The notes: generated by a model from the letters alone, not told the origin. Shown: positions 9,486 to 21,757, counted from the stretch's first letter. The stretch is 28,168 bases of DNA from Sistotremastrum niveocremeum HHB9708 (GCA_001630475.1 KV419429.1:334388-362555); one strand, 5' to 3'. Made by a program: numbers and translations.

Positions 9486-12400
9486 TTATGAAAGTCTGAC
9501 ACGTCGATTTGGCCTCTCGGGCCCGACCTCTGTGGCCGTATGAGGCCTTTTTCGACTCCTAGGCAACACGGCCTTTGCTTGGATTGGAGGCAACACTGGC
9601 TTTGCGGGTCTGTATTGAGTTGGAATACCCATTCGTCGCTCCTCGTCATCAGTGATCTCCATGGCATGCAGCATCTCAATGGGAATAGGAGCGGCATTTG
9701 AAGCTGCCAAACCGTCTGTCAAATAACCAGGGTGTTTGTCTTCGAGGTGCTGCTTTGCATTATATTTCCAGATGGCGGTCACAAACTTTCCTTGTCGGTG
9801 AGTACATCCGATGATAGAGCACAAAATGGGGACATTGGTGGAGGGGGTGTTGTCGGTCGATATTAGTGCTCGCTGATACATGAACTTGTAGAAATGTTGA
9901 CAGTCTGATTTTGGCTGGGGATTTGCTCCGGCGGTCAGGTAAAGTCGACTGCATTCGGGCAGTCCCGATCTTCCACAGAAACCACATGGATCTGGTGTCT
10001 CAATCTAGCACTTAATGAGCAAAAGCTTGGTGAATTTGTCAATTTTTTCTGCCAACCTGATCCCCGGACAGAGCTTCCACCACTCCACGCATTCGCTTGA
10101 GGATATGCTTTCCAACATGTGATCGAGCTTTCCCTATGGGTAAAATCTCGTGGCACTGATGGCATTGAAAGCTCTTAACGCTGATCGAATCCGCGTTGAT
10201 TCGAACAAGATGCTCGGATCCTTCTTCGGAGACTAAAGCTGGTTCACCTGAAAAGGAGGACAAATGTGCAGTATGTCAATTTTCTTGCCGGAGAAACACG
10301 TATTGGAAGCTCTTACCAAGGAGGGTGTCTCGATAAGGGAACGATTCGCTTGTCTGGAATTGCGGCAGTTGAGGTATGCCTTTTTCTTCTTTCACAATAT
10401 CCCACAGTTGATCCCGCATTAATCGCGTCTGCTCATCTGCTATCTCCCATACAATCTGGACAGCGTTCATATCTGGAAGCTCCGAAGATTCGAGCCGTCC
10501 GTCCAACGGTTTGATGTTTGGATCAATGAGTTCGCAGAGATGGCTCGGCACCTTTACGACGATAGTCTTGCGGGCTGATTTTCCTGTGGGCAAAGCTTTG
10601 CCTTGGCTGGGCACCATCTGAAGGTAAGCACCCGTTGAGATCCAACTCTGAGCTTCTCCTGATGACACTCGTCGCATGTCGAGGATCTGGCCATGTAATT
10701 TGATACCGGCAGCGGAATGCGGCAAATTGAGTATGTCCACCTGATTGGGTCGTGATCCTTTCTCGTCGATAGAGATGCATTTGAGAATAGCAAGGCTGAG
10801 TGTATCTTCGCATCGTATGAGAGTGATGAAGAGATCGCCGACCATGAATGCATTATCATTTGTTACTCCTGCATTATTGATATCTCGGGGTTTAGCGTTG
10901 GCACTGTAGTTGCGCACCCGCAATAGACGTTCATGGGCCTTTCGAGAGAAGTCGGGCGTAATAAGTCGACATAGAGTGGCCTTGTAATTTTTCGTCCTTG
11001 GTATTCAATCCATGCTGATGGTTTCTCTGAGATATTTGAAGGGGCGGGAAGTTCTTCAGGCGGCGGAAGAAGATCCTCGAGTTCAACGTCAATGTCGTTG
11101 GAAGGGAGGGAAGATTCAGAGGAATCAATATTTCCGGTGATTGCGAATGCACCGTCATTGTGCGGGATGTGCAGCTCTTGACCAATAGATGGCTGCTCTT
11201 CAGTCGGGTTGTCTTCCGTGCCTGAAGGACGGTCTATGGGGGGATAAGACTCCTGCGAGATGTTGTGCCCCGAGGTTGAAGCCTCTGGCTGCGAAGCCTC
11301 AATGGGCTCTACAGATCGATCTAGATCAACTGAGACACCGGGATATTTTCCATCGCCTGCGGGTCTGAGCATGTCAAGAGATGAGTTGGAAGAGAATAAG
11401 TTCTGATAATCTTCGGTGATGCCTATGCTGCTCAGAATTTTGACGGCCTCGTCTCGACCTGACTTCCAAGCGAATTCCAGATCCATACTGTCTGCAACCA
11501 CATTGCCGATCCACGACTCTGGGTTCAGGTGATCCGTATGTTCAGTTCTCTTGATCTTCAGTCTTCGGTGTCCGCTCGAGAGCTCAGGATTCCGAGTGTA
11601 GATTGCGTCTAAATCGACCGCCGCTCCGAGCCTATCAACCAGCTGTTTGAAAGTAAAATTTGGATTATGACCTCCTTGCATCCGCAAAATTCCAAATAGC
11701 AGCTCAAGGCGATCATCACCTGTCCAGAACAGATGGAAGGGCTGGCTGCCATCCATATCCTGCTGCTTTGCAATGCAGAATATCACGTTCTTGATTGTAG
11801 TCTGCAGATCCCCGTATAGTTGATGGGGGAGGAAGTTTATTCCGTGACGTCGAAACAGAGAGAAGGCAAGGTGAGCAGATTTTGCCAAAGATGTTATTTG
11901 CTGAGTCAGATTCCATTCCGGACAGATGTATGCGTCCACAAAGGAGCCAAAAGTTTCTGAGATGACGGATATCGCTTGTAACTCCTGCAGCTGGGATGGA
12001 TTCAGGTCGTCTTGAGCGAGGCTCAACACCGAAGCGATGGCTCTGATGAATTCGATGGCTCTTGGTACATCTTGTGAGTCTTCTGGGCGGAGGAGCATAT
12101 CGATTTGAGTGAATGAGAGATCGGGGTTTCGCGAAAGATGGGATCGGATGAGTGATTGATTCACAACCGTATTTCCTATTTGAATTCCGTCATCGGTACG
12201 AAGTACACGGGCCACCCCTGTTACATAGGTCGATTAGATCTCAATCAAGGGAAAGAACATGGACCTCACTCTTAATCTCATGTTTCCAATCAATGTCGGC
12301 TGTGATGTTGTTCTTGCCGACTTGTTTATTTAACCCCTCCAGTCGGCTGACGTATTTGAAGAGAGGATCCGAAGGCTGCAAGTCTGATTTGACAAAGCAA

Positions 12401-14666
12401 TTATAGATCATTTGCCTCCGGCCTGCATCGCCATCTGAAGCAAACGACCATATGGGACCGAATTGTGTGGCAGCATGCTGATCCCATGCTTCAAACACTT
12501 GTTGTAGTAAATTACCGGAGCTAGTAGGATTTTCCTGTTTGCAAGTTGGTGAAACAAGAAGCGGAAAGGCTCCTCGAATCAACTTCCCAAATGATCCGAC
12601 TGCGATAACCGACGCCTCTCGTCCATAGTGCACAATTTTTTCCTCGAGGGCCGTAGCAATGCTCTGTGCATTCTCATACGAGGTCAAGCGAACGGGGATA
12701 TTCGATGAATGCTCTCGACAGAGCCCTCCCACACTGTCAGAATGTGGGAAGTAGCATGCCCTCTCTTCGATGGATACCTCATCCCAGAAGATGGAACAGC
12801 CAGTTCGGAATGGCCTAGAAGGATCGAGACGTAAAGCAGGGACCTTTGAAAGGAGTGTAGACTGGATATTGAAAGAGATGTCGGAAGTAAGGACTTTTCC
12901 AGTACTGGGCATGAGATTGGTGAAAATTTTGGACCTGCGAAGTGTTCGGAGTGATGGCAAGGAAAATTCTTGATTGAAAGCGTAGAGCAGATTACGACCG
13001 CCAAGACGATAACACAACCCAGCGATGTCGTAGTCTCTGTCCTCGTATCCTTTTGCACTGTATGACTTCAGGTTCTGGAACGTGTCCTGAATTTTATTGA
13101 CGATGGCTGATACGCTAGACCCAATTCTCAAGGCGGATGAAATGAGTTGCTTCAATCGGGGAACATTTTCCGTGGCTGCAGCCATCATAAACCTTTGGTT
13201 GTCAGCGCCCCGTCGACCAGCTACGGTGAGCTTACGACTCATGTTCAAGCCCTGATAAAACGACACATATTAGATGGTTTAACTCCAATCACCACGAGTA
13301 AACAAACACTGACTTTCATTCGCAGACCTTCCATTTGTTGACTCCGGTCAATAGCAATCCTGATCAAGTGGGACTGGCTCAAAAATCCGATGCGAACATG
13401 TGACGAAAGTGTCCAGTCGCCGGCAATACTGTGCAATCTTGCAACAACATTTGGCAGAGCCTCACATTCTCGGCACACATCTGAACCTGCCCGGCATACA
13501 TTTGTGCACAACTTCGAACGAATTCTGACAGGCAAACCCGCTGCGCTGAGACTACAGAAATGGAACCCTACGCTAGTAGGCGAAGCATTGTCAATCCTAT
13601 GGAACGGAAAATCCGACCAGAAGTGATCTCCCGGCCATGAGAAGTCGCTGCCTCGGCAGTTATCTAGAGCCGGGATGGACGGGTGGATATTTTCCTCCAA
13701 GATATCGGATTCTGTATCTAGACTAGTGGAACCAGATATAGAGATTAAGATTGGGACGTTCTCTCATGGTGAAAAATTCACGTACTCAACATCGAAATTT
13801 GGGTCATATGTATGCGGCGTAAGAGTCTCAAACAAAGGCCTTGGTGCTGTGTTCTCGGCGTGTGGAATTCCACTTTGAGAGTTGACGGATTGAGATGGAA
13901 TTGGAGGATATGGATGGGAAGGAGGAACCGAGACAGTGGCTGAGGCACTTCCCTGAGAAGCAGGAAAGGCCGCTTCCCGAGCCGCTTTCGTCTGTGCGAG
14001 AGCTTCTTGCTCCTCTCGTCGAGGAATGGAAGCGACACATGCTTTGAGGCTGCGCATATGAGCGACGAGAGGATGAGTGTTTCCGGCGTTGGATGAGCCA
14101 GTGTTCTTCCAAGCCTGACACTTAGGACACTGGACTTCCCATTTTCCGTCAGAGTTCTGTCTCCAAGCTAATTTTTCTGTACCAAATACTGGTGTTTTGG
14201 GAGATAATATGTTAGATATATCATTAAGCACGCCATGAGGCGTTGAGGAGGTCGGAAATAAGACTCTAGAGGCTCTATTGACGGGAGTAGAATATTGACC
14301 AGTAAATCGAGGCAAGGAACCCAGAAAGCTGGTGTTCCCGGCGTGTGACTGACGAGGGGTCTCTTGTTCCCGCAAAGGGAAGGGCGTTCCAAGAACGGTA
14401 GGGGACCCGGGCAATGAGATAAAAGAAGTCTCGGATGACTCTAATGGATGGCGAAATGGGTTGAATGAATGGTCAGGCCTGTCGACGTCAGGACCCTGCG
14501 CGCTGAAGAAAGCCTCATGGCTGGTGAGAGAAGCTTCGCCGAGCGTGGAAGTGTGGCCTGAGAAGGACGAAGGGGTTAGTGCGGTTAGCGAGAGATCAGG
14601 AAGGGACTCGTCTAGAAGAGATGTGAACGAATCTGGGCCAGTAAAGACCCAATCTTCGTCTGTCAT
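9486..14666 (-). pseudogene. Large zinc-finger, transposase-like protein with one frameshift
   Basis: Exons 13786-14666, 13314-13722, 12270-13251, 10317-12217, 10057-10247 and 9486-10004 (introns 52-69 nt) would give about 1627 aa, except that exon 4 is one nucleotide out of phase. Exon 1 is Ser/Thr/Pro-rich and has a zinc-binding pattern near residue 180 (CPKCQAWKNTG, then HPLVAHMRSLKAC). Exon 2 has a Cys cluster (CTNVCRAGSDVCREC). Exon 3 has two acidic motifs, FWDEVSIEERACY (about 587) and SFASDGDAGRRQMIY (about 703). Exon 4 has DDRLELLFGILRMQGGHNP (about 929). That order resembles RNase H-like transposases of the P-element/THAP9 type; the match is my inference. A long acidic linker follows, then C-terminal Cys/His motifs PCGFCGRSG and IWKYNAKQHLEDKHP. 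I recall similar multicopy proteins in mushroom genomes. It may be an immobile, domesticated or decaying element. Confidence 0.65.
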
Positions 14667-15719
14667 GCAGCTGGAGTCGTTGCTGCAATAATAAAATTGC
14701 TAACCGGGAGCCAAATTGTCCTCTAACGCGGTGTGACGCACCGTTATTGAGGGCACGTGACTTCCGGAAATCTCTCACAACAGATTTAATATTCCTGAAC
14801 CATGCAGACGTCGTTTCTGCTTCTGAAAACTCGTATATGGTCTATTGAGGATACCAGGAACCCAAATATGTATTCAAAAAAGCTCTAACTATCCCTCACT
14901 AACTCTCCAGGGCAATTTCATGGCAAACGCCAGAAAGGGTCTGATCGGGCCCCCGGGGACCGTTAGTGACCCCCCTTCGCTTGATGATACATGTCCCCGA
15001 TCTGGATCTCGCTCGCCTCTTGCGCAGGTCAGGGAAGATTCGAGGAAAGGTTCCGAAAGAGCCTAAAGCCACAGAAAGTCTCGGAGGTCTGGAACGATGA
15101 CGACAGACGAAGTGAACGTAAGCACCAGACGTCTATGATAATGAAGAGACGGGGATCAGAGAATATAAAGAGTAAGTCTCTAAACGAAGAAATCAGAACA
15201 GAATTTCGAAAGGAAAGGAACGCAGTCGCATAAGATGAGATGAGATCTGACTCGGGAACTCTCCACTATCCACTCTCCACTCACCTCCTCCACCTTCAGC
15301 TGTTATAGCAATCCACAAGATCATCGCACCAAACCAAATGACATCACCCTCACCCCCATCACCCTCATCACCCCCATCACTCCCACCACAACCAAATCCT
15401 CGATCGTCCAAACCTCGATCGAGCGGACCAACGAATAGGCTCAAGAAACCACTAATTAGGAATAAGAAAATAAAGTCGAGGACCCTTGTTCGTTGCTAAC
15501 ACACTGATGCTATATATCCGATCTCCGATCCGAGAGTTATAGCGTCGGACTCTCGGACCTGGACTCGGCCAGGCCTCGGACGACAGACGACAGACGACAG
15601 AGGACGTCGGAAGCAAATTCTGTGCCCTTCATCCTCTCTTACTCCCACTATTCACTAACGCCTAATCTCTCTTTATTCGTTCGTTAGTCGTTCGTTGCTA
15701 ATACTAATTTCTGTAGAGT
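14667..15719. promoter_or_regulatory. Divergent intergenic region between the transposase-like gene and the 990-aa gene
   Basis: It contains upstream sequences for both flanking genes. CGGTG-TGACG-CACCG at 14729-14743 is a 5-bp inverted repeat, and CACGTG (a bHLH-type site) lies at 14754-14759, both about 60-95 bp before the minus-strand start. On the plus side TATATA at 15511-15516 is about 200 bp before the ATG at 15720. A 7-bp unit, GACGACA, is repeated three times at about 15579-15599. Just before the ATG, TACTAAT and CTGTAG (to 15716) look like a branch site and acceptor, so a 5' UTR intron is possible. I see no gene here. Confidence 0.4.
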
Positions 15720-18700
15720 ATGGCTGAGTCTGAGTCTAATACTCCGGTACGTTCCTTTCTTTCGTCGTTCGTCGTTTGCGTGAAGGGAAGGGAAGGTGAA
15801 GCTGACGAGAATCCAAAACAGACTTCGGAAAAAGAGGATGGGGAAGTGAAACTTGACAAAGGAAAGGGCAAAGCTACAGCCACACCCCCATCCGCAGACC
15901 CTCCTCAAGCCCCAGACTCTCAAAAAGACCACGACAAAGAAAAAGAGGATGAAGATAAAGGCAGCACCCACACACGCGCAACATCCGAATCATCCCTCCT
16001 CTCACTATCAATCCTGAAATTCACATCACCCGACCTAAACCCACCCTCTCACCCAGATCCCATCGCTGAAAATCTGTTCTACAAGCCTCCTCCCGGTACA
16101 GTCATCGTACCTATACCTATTTCGAAGAGGACGGGGGGGAAGACGGCGCTTGATGAGGAGCTAGACATGATGAGCGACTCGGAGGATGGACATGGCCATG
16201 GATTTGCGTTTGAGGGGGGAAGAGGGGTGGAGGATTTTTTAGGGAGGGGATTTGGACATTCTAGGAGCTTTGAGCTTGGGAGTCTTGGACTGGCTGATTC
16301 TCTCTCGCTTGGATTGCCTTTGTCTGCGTCTGGAAGTCTTGGTACGGGTCTCTCGGGCGCTGGCCCGGGACAGGGCTTGGGCGAGCCGAGCTCTGGCTCT
16401 GGCGTTAACGCGTCGGCGGGCGCGAATGCTACCCCGACGAGCGTGACGACGACGGGGAGGAGCAGGAGTTCAAGTGTTGCGGTTCCTAATGTGGCTAATA
16501 TCCCGTCCATCCCATCAACCGAAGACCTCCCCCTCGACCTCCCAAATCCGCACTCTCCTCTCGACTCATCTCCCCCGAGCCTACCTCCCATGGGGACCAA
16601 TGCCACCAGTACTGGTATCCATCCAATCCCCTCTCATCCTCCATCTTCATTCCACCCCCCACCCCCATCTTCATCAGCAGGAATATCCTCAGTCCTAGCA
16701 TCATCCTCCGACCTCGGTACATCATCCGCATATTCAACACTCGCAACTACAATCTCACCCACCGACTACGCAGGGTCGGGAGGAGGAGGGGGGAGCGATA
16801 CAGAATACGAAACGGACCTCGAGAGAGGTGGACATGTCTCTGATCCTGGTCCGAGACATGCGAGACGCATCAAGGCGGTGGGGGAGGTCGAATATCTTCG
16901 TATTCCTACTGTCACTTCTTCTTCTACATCTGCCACTTCTCCTGGAAGATCGCGCTCCGGATCAAGATCTGTCTCTGGGAATCCACGTATACACGTCGAC
17001 ACCACCCCTCCACCATCCGCCACCCACTCTCATAGTAACATTCTAGGAGAAGGCGCAGAGGGGGAAGGAGGTGGAAGCCCCCCAAGTCCCTCCAAATCCT
17101 CCCGCTCAAAGAATAAACGAATGTCAATGACATCAATGACATCAACAGCATCTGCACTCCTCGGTGCACCTGTGGCTTTTCTGAAGAGGGTGAGGACACA
17201 TTCGAATGGGAGGGATAAGAAGCCTTTTTCGGTGGAATTTCCCCCTCCTCTTCCCATTACTGGGGCTGGGGATGGTGGGGTGCCGCCTCCGGTGCCTGCA
17301 AAGGAAGGGAAGACTACCAATACGAGAGGGGCGATTGCAGCTGTTATAGCTACAGGAACTGCGATAGCCGGCCCACGAACACCAGCACCAGACGCACCCC
17401 TGCCTCCTCTCCCTCTTTCTCCTCTCACCGTAAACGCGTCAAAAGCGCGTAAATCCCGACATGCGTTCCCCTCCCTTCCCCATTTCCTCCATTTCCCCTC
17501 TCGTCGTCCCCCCCTCTCCTCCTCCCCCCACCTCAACCCCCACAGTCACTCAAGCGGAGGAGGAGGAGGAGGAGCGATATCGAATTTTACGAAATCTCTC
17601 CTTCCCCCATTACCTTCTCATAAAATTATAGTAGTCCACATTCATCCCCTTCTCCGCGCTAATTTCGAAGATCAAGTCGAGCGGGATGTGAGTATTCGGA
17701 AGGGCGCTTCTTCATCCCGACGGCGTGCCACATCGCGTGCAACTACTGTTGGAAAAAGTGGAGGAGGGGATGGGGGTGTGGGAGGAGATGGGAGGGGAAA
17801 GAGAGTTGAGGGGCTGATGGGGTGGTGCGTCGCTCATGGGACCGTTCGATCATTCGTGCGTGTTCTTCCCAAGGATACCACCAAACGGTCACGCACATTT
17901 GAGCGTCCTTCGAGGGATGAAGGAGAGGATGGTGAGGAGGTGGATGATGATGTTGGCGAGTATCATATTTTATTCTGGAATCGTGATGTAGCGGATCTCG
18001 TAAGTGCTTCTTTACTCTTCCACCTCTTCTCGTTCCTCCCTTCTCCACCACATACTCCGTCTTCCCTCTCCCCCCTCTCCCCTCCTTCTTCGCCTTCGAA
18101 CGAATCCCATCCGCATATGCCCCCTAAATTCTTCCTTAATACGCCAATACCAATACGAGCTAACGCCGAACCAGGTATCGAACCATAAAGGCCCCCTCCT
18201 TATCCCGGGTCTAGGAATGATCCATCTCTCCTCGTACCCGTTGAAGAATCGTCATCGATATCTTCCAGGAGGGGATATGTATCTTCCTCCATCATCCACC
18301 GCGCATCTCTCTTCCAATAGTCCTTCGGTTCCGTCAACTCCTGTTGGTGCGTTCACTCCTGTGAACGCGTCTACACCTTCTCCGAATTCGCCTGGAGGAG
18401 CGGGAGGACTTGCGGGAGGAATTGGTGGAATTGGGGGGAAGAGGGGGAGAAAGGGGTATACGATGATTCCGATGAGTATTCCAAGTGAGGTACTGGAGTT
18501 AGTGGAGAGAGCTGCGGGGTTCGCAGCTGAGAGTGCGCGTTTGGCGCACGAACAACTCACCCTATCCCCATCCTCTCCCTCAAACGCTCCCAATAATCCC
18601 AACGCTCTAAGTGGTAAGTCCCACTCCCCTCCCCCCTCTCTCCTCCTCATCAAAAGATACTAACGAATCTGCTTCGCTCCGCTTGCAGATGCCAATAAGT

Positions 18701-19014
18701 TGTCTTTAGCAGGAGGCTCGAATCTAGGCTGGGAACCCTGGCTCTTAAACGCTTCCCGATCCCGTCTTGATCCGAGATCAGAGTTTGTGGAAGGGAGAGT
18801 GGGGTGGGGAGTTAGGGATGCTGTTAGGGAGGGGGTTGTTTGTTGGAGGAGGGATCGAGAGGTGTACCTCAGCAATATTAATGCGGATGCCAATGCTAGT
18901 GCCAGTGCTGCTGGGGCTGTTGCTATGGCGGGGATTGCACTTGGGAGTGCTGTTGGTGGTGGCGTGTCACCGGGGGGTGTGGGGAGGACAGGAGAGATGG
19001 GGAAGAAGAAGTAA
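15720..19014 (+). CDS. Large low-complexity protein of unknown function
   Basis: I do not recognise this gene. Main exons are 15720-17999, 18175-18613 and 18689-19014 (introns 175 and 75 nt), giving 1014 aa. A likely further intron, 15747-15821 (GTACGT donor, GCTGACG branch, AAACAG acceptor, 75 nt), keeps the frame and would give 989 aa starting MAESESNTP. Residues 1 to about 560 are disordered-looking, rich in Ser, Pro, Gly and acidic runs. More ordered segments follow: SHKIIVVHIHPLLRANFEDQ, then GLMGWCVAHGTVRSFVRVLP, then YHILFWNRDVADL, GPLLIPGLGMIHLSSYPLKN and KGYTMIPMSIPSEVLELVE. The C-terminus has NLGWEPWLLNASRSRLDPR and an Ala/Gly-rich hydrophobic stretch (AGAVAMAGIALGSAVGGGV) that could be a membrane segment, ending in KKK. 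Stops and frames across both later introns are consistent, so it is a real gene. Confidence 0.75.
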
Positions 19015-20306
19015 TCTTATCCCATCCTATTCCATCGCGCCGCTCTCAGCCCTTGACTCGCGCTAGCATTCAACGTTCAACGTTCATCGATTGAACCATC
19101 TCCCCGAGCTCGAGTTCGCGACGGCCTATAGGGTATCGGCTGGCTGTTGTGACATTCGTCGTCGTCGTTGCCGTTGTGGTCACGATCTTCCCCTTCCCCT
19201 TCCTCTCCATCTCCATCTCCATCTACATATCGTCTCGTCTTATCGCATCTCTACGATGCCTCGAGTCTCTTCCGACTGCCTCTTTTGCCCTCGATCCCTC
19301 ATCACCGCTTTCGCTTAATCTTCCCTTCAATCACTTCTATCTTTACTTAATCTTCGTTTCCCGATCCCTCGGTCCCTCAATTCCGGTGGACTTCATCCAC
19401 ACTCGGAGAGTGGATGAATATCTATTCACATCTTTCTTGCTTTTGATTTCTTGGTTCACACTCTATTCTCTATTCTCGATTCTTGGTTTCAATGTCCTAT
19501 TGCCATTCAATCACCGATTCACGTTCTTTCATCGCTTCGTTCATTCCCGTCTCGTTCATTTCGTATCTCACTCTCTCACTCTTTTCAATTCCCCTCTTTT
19601 TCGCTTTCCTTTCTCTCACTGTGCTTCACTCATCATCATCATCATCGTCACATTCTCGTTCTCGGTCTCACGGAATATCAAATCTCATCTCATCGCACCG
19701 CACCGCACCGTACCGCATCATCCGTCATGCATACTCAATTCGACACATCACTCCTTTCATCCACAATCATTCCCTGCACATTCCTTCTCATCGTCCTTCG
19801 CTCTCATCGTCGATCCTTCACCCCTCTGAATCCCTTCCTATCCCTCAATGCTATTCGTCACCCATATTCGTCACACATACGTCTCCAAGCTACCTCTACA
19901 GTACAGTTATATCCACAGCTCCATCGCTCTGCACATCACATCGTCTATCATCCCTTTGCAACGCTTTCGTTTTCGCTCATACTCTGCTTTCAACCCATCT
20001 TTCGTCTTCATTTTCGGATTCTAATACCTCATCTTTCATTCTCATTCTCAGTCTTGGTTTTCATTTATTATTATGTACAAATTTTGGATTTGGATCTGCA
20101 TTATTTGTCTTCGTTCTCATTTTCGGTTTCACTACCATCGCTACCACTACACCGGCTTACGGAACTACCATAGCCGACGGAACTAGATACGCTAATCGCG
20201 CTAATTGCTTTAATAGAACTAATCTTCTCGTCCTTCACTTTCACAAAACGAATCGTGTGAATTGAGTTCGAGCGATCTCCGAACAACAACGCAAAAGATG
20301 AAGGGA
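19015..20306. other. Convergent intergenic region, strongly pyrimidine-rich on the plus strand
   Basis: The region lies between the stop codons of two convergent genes. From about 19150 to 20130 the plus strand is dominated by C and T, with repeats of TCCATC, CATCAT and CACCG units (for example CTCCATCTCCATCTCCATC near 19206). Long open frames appear in two plus-strand frames because stop codons need purines; they show no motif or splice signal and I do not call them genes. Confidence 0.5.
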
Positions 20307-21757
20307 TCAAGGTAGTCCTCGTCCAGAATTGATAGCATTAGCAACTTGACTCGTATTCGGCCTATTCCACGCATATCTAACCGATAGGGAATCAATCCTC
20401 CATAAACATCAGAAGGGAGAGAAGACATACCGCTCATAACTGTCTATGTACAAATCCTCCGTGCTACACGTAGCTTTAAACGCAGGATGAGCGAATAATC
20501 GGTCGATCCAAGCTGCAAATTTGGAGTTTTCGGCGGAGGGCGGGAGGAGATCGAAGGAGCGGTAGTGTGCTAGGACGTTTGTAGACCTGAAGAGCCCTGA
20601 ATTTCATTTTCTAATCCTGAGTACTTGAAGAATGGTAAGGAATGAGGGGGAGGGACGTACATGGTCCAACCATCACATCAGTCCACCCAATCTCCCCACC
20701 CTCCTTCCACATTCCCAATCCCTCCACTCCATCCTTCTCCGCCTTTTGCATCATCTCACCCAACCCCTCCAAACTCTCCCTATACTCCTTCCCATTCTCC
20801 ACAAGCTTTTCATCCGAATCGGGAGTATTAGATGATGTTTGAAGAAAGCGGTAGAATGAGGGGATGAGGGTTCGGTTTATGTGGTCTGATATTAGTCTTA
20901 TGCGGGCTCTGGAATCTGTTTGGGAGACAATTAGTTTTTTTTTTTGTTTGATTATTGGGAGTGGGTCTTGGGAGGGGGGGGCTTACAGGGAGCGGAGGAG
21001 GGGGGTAGGAGTGTGTTCTTCCCGGAGGAGAGGGCGGTACTGCAGTAGAAAGTAGAACATGTGTCAGGGATATCATCGCACGAAGGACTTGGATCAAGCT
21101 CTCAAGCTCAGCTGTCACCCCGGCCAGCAAGCACGCCGTATGCGCCTGAATCATACAGTGACACGAAGCACGAAGCACGCAACACTGCATGATTGACAGC
21201 GGGCGCTGATAGGGATGCGAAGAATCCACACAATAACGCCAACAGGAACTCACTCTTCCAGAAATTCGAGAATGACCGTGCTCTCGTTCAGAGCCCTGGG
21301 AGGGTCGAACGTTTCGAGTCTGAGGGCTGGAACGAGGCCTTTTGGGGAGAGCTCGAGGAGCGATTTAGGTTTCTTGTACGGGTCGACTTCCCCTTTATGA
21401 TTATGATGATCATAATTATGATGTCAACGGCAGGTAAAGATCGAGGTTTCGGTCAATTTTTGGAATGCCTCGCGAGAGAGTCAGGGACGTACAGTACTAG
21501 ATCCAATATTCGTTAGTTTAGGGTCGATTTGGGGACATTGAAGGTGATGGTGATGGTTATGGGCGTGATGATGAAACGAAACGGACCTTGTAGGGAATTT
21601 GGAGGTACTCGAATGCGATCCAGACTCGCTGAACGAAAGGACAGAAACAAGCTCCAAAGAGAGTGATAGCTTCATCTCTAGAATGAGCATTGACAGTGAC
21701 GAGTGCATCGCCTGTACACTCGTTTCGATAAGACTTTCCCGAGTCAGTAAGAGGCAT
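20307..21757 (-). CDS. Glutathione S-transferase (omega-like/CPF-type)
   Basis: Conjugates or reduces substrates with glutathione in detoxification and redox defence; probably cytosolic. Seven exons: 21587-21757, 21493-21496, 21254-21392, 20987-21039, 20661-20915, 20431-20596 and 20307-20376, giving 285 aa. The thioredoxin-fold N-terminus reads AITLFGACFCPFVQRVWIAF, with Cys-Pro-Phe at the usual catalytic position of omega-like enzymes, then EVDPYKKPKSLLELSPKGLV and ESTVILEFLED (the Glu-Ser that binds the glutathione gamma-glutamyl group). The all-helical C-terminal domain includes SRARIRLISDHINRTLIPSF and IGWTDVMVGPWLFR. Joining exon 1 to exon 3 needs a 4-nt exon (TACT) to keep frame and supply the conserved Tyr. 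I chose the ATG at 21757; an in-frame one at 21793 would add 12 residues. A perfect CRE lies 87 bp upstream. Confidence 0.88.
21493..21496 (-). other. 4-nt microexon of the GST gene
   Basis: The minus strand reads GATCTAG, TACT, GTACGT: an acceptor, four bases, and a strong donor. Upstream intron 21497-21586 has a CTAAC branch site near its 3' end; downstream intron 21393-21492 ends ATAAAG. Including TACT gives PYK-Y-W-EVDPY across the junction, which fits the GST family; skipping it shifts the frame. Confidence 0.6.

Noticed and set aside
9486-14666. Assignment of the large gene to KDZ transposons
   Set aside because: The CxC domains and KDZ core motifs that I know of are not visible; the acidic-motif order fits a P-element/THAP9-type layout better.
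16079-17536. Minus-strand frames of up to 175 aa inside the 990-aa gene
   Set aside because: Antisense to Ser/Pro/Gly-rich coding sequence; no start context, introns or motifs.
19149-20265. Overlapping plus-strand open frames of 226-260 aa, some with hydrophobic runs
   Set aside because: They arise from C/T-rich low-complexity DNA in which stop codons are rare; several registers are open at once, with no splice signals or family match.
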